The translations under genes were made by a program, and so were the position numbers. Below the pieces are notes generated by a model, which worked only from the letters and a program-made list of their open reading frames with translations, was not told where the DNA came from and did no database searches. Below, one piece after another: positions 63,489-64,000 of a stretch of DNA of 64,000 nt. The DNA is from Limnephilus marmoratus (Eukaryota; Arthropoda; Insecta; Trichoptera; Limnephilidae): NCBI GenBank assembly GCA_917880885.1, contig OU862928.1, positions 42,582,962-42,646,961 of the forward strand, written 5' to 3'. The stretch's first letter is position 1, and each line of letters starts with the position of its first letter.

Positions 63489-64000
63489 TACTCAACAATT
63501 CAATTATATTCAACTAAAAACAAAAATTTGTGTCAATCAATGTTACTTTAAAAGACATTGAACTTCTGTCATTAATTATCCACCCATTCCAAATATTACA
63601 TAATTCTTCCCCCCGGGGTACTCAGAACAGGGTGGCTATTAAAAATATCAAAGCAAAACAAGCTTTGTTGATTGTAGGTATTGGGTGACGCATCAATCGG
63701 TAAACTTTCCCGAAAAAGCGACTTGCCGATCGCGCTTTCTTTGTTTGCTTTTGAACAAAAAACAACAAAAACAAAAGACTTTTCCATTTTACGAACAAAA
63801 TGTTTGCGAATGTTATTTTTAAACACACTTCGAAAGTTAGTCAATTTATTATTCGACGCCATTGCTTCAAAACTCTTATTTTAGTTGAAATTTGAAATTC
63901 AACAAATATTATCGACTCAATTTTTGTGACGCAAGTTTATTGGAAGTTTTGATGGCTGTTCCAATAATAAGCCCCCCGACAGTTGATCCCTCGAAATTAT
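63489..64000. other. Unassigned sequence
   Basis: ACAGGGTGGCTATTAAAAATA at 63629 could be the start of another Tc1-like element, but its other end is outside the window or absent. No gene recognised. Confidence 0.3.

Overview
The window looks like a gene-poor, repeat-dense stretch of an arthropod nuclear genome, most likely an insect. Supporting signs are the high AT content, a short interstitial run of the insect telomere pentamer AACCT/TTAGG (34103-34165), 5'-truncated and frameshifted LINEs, tRNA-headed SINEs, mariner, Tc1-like, hAT and pogo-type DNA transposons, Helitron-like elements and many small inverted-repeat elements. I found no convincing host protein-coding gene. The only long recognisable open frames belong to transposable elements. 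I do not name a species.

Layout. 1-16.5 kb: MITE and LINE pieces, two SINE-VNTR composites (5.3-6.3 and 12.3-12.9 kb; the first carries 95 exact CTCATC units), a hAT element with an exact 8-bp target duplication (8343-9598) that contains an almost intact tRNA cloverleaf, and many copies of SINE family A. 17-30 kb: several LINE 3' ends, one good RTE-like reverse transcriptase frame (24382-25626), a 134-bp near-perfect palindrome (23780-23913), a hammerhead-like motif, long-TIR MITEs, and foldback family C. 30-41.6 kb: LINE 3' ends, MITE family M1, SINE A nested in SINE B, a tandem 15-bp array, an internally deleted mariner, a tRNA-like core inside 70-bp inverted repeats, and a second hAT with an exact 8-bp target duplication. 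44.7-50 kb: a Jockey/CR1-like LINE with ORF1 and ORF2, dead by three frameshifts and a lost catalytic Asp, sitting inside an older LINE. 50-64 kb: two Tc1-like copies, Helitron-like ends, a 250-bp palindrome, a pogo-type derivative nested in a MITE, and more LINE ends.

Family labels used here are my own. SINE A: about 340-450 bp, starts near a GC-rich GGTACCGCCGCCCCGGG head and ends in poly(A). SINE B: about 390 bp with a tRNA-like head. C: foldback element of 180-270 bp. M1: MITE of about 700 bp with TTAAGAG ends. F: MITE with AAGTGAAACTTC ends. E, G, H, K: further inverted-repeat elements.

The observations I rate highest: (i) family C is a hairpin element, yet three copies are flanked by exact direct repeats of 10, 13 and 18 bp and others are 5' truncated, which suggests retroposition rather than cut-and-paste; (ii) tRNA-like cores lie inside long inverted repeats in two unrelated places; (iii) a segment shared with SINE A appears to have seeded an 18-bp minisatellite and then a 6-bp satellite, giving an SVA-like composite; (iv) two hammerhead-ribozyme-like motifs lie at retroelement 3' ends; (v) one 15-bp unit occurs both as a direct array and as a near-perfect palindrome.
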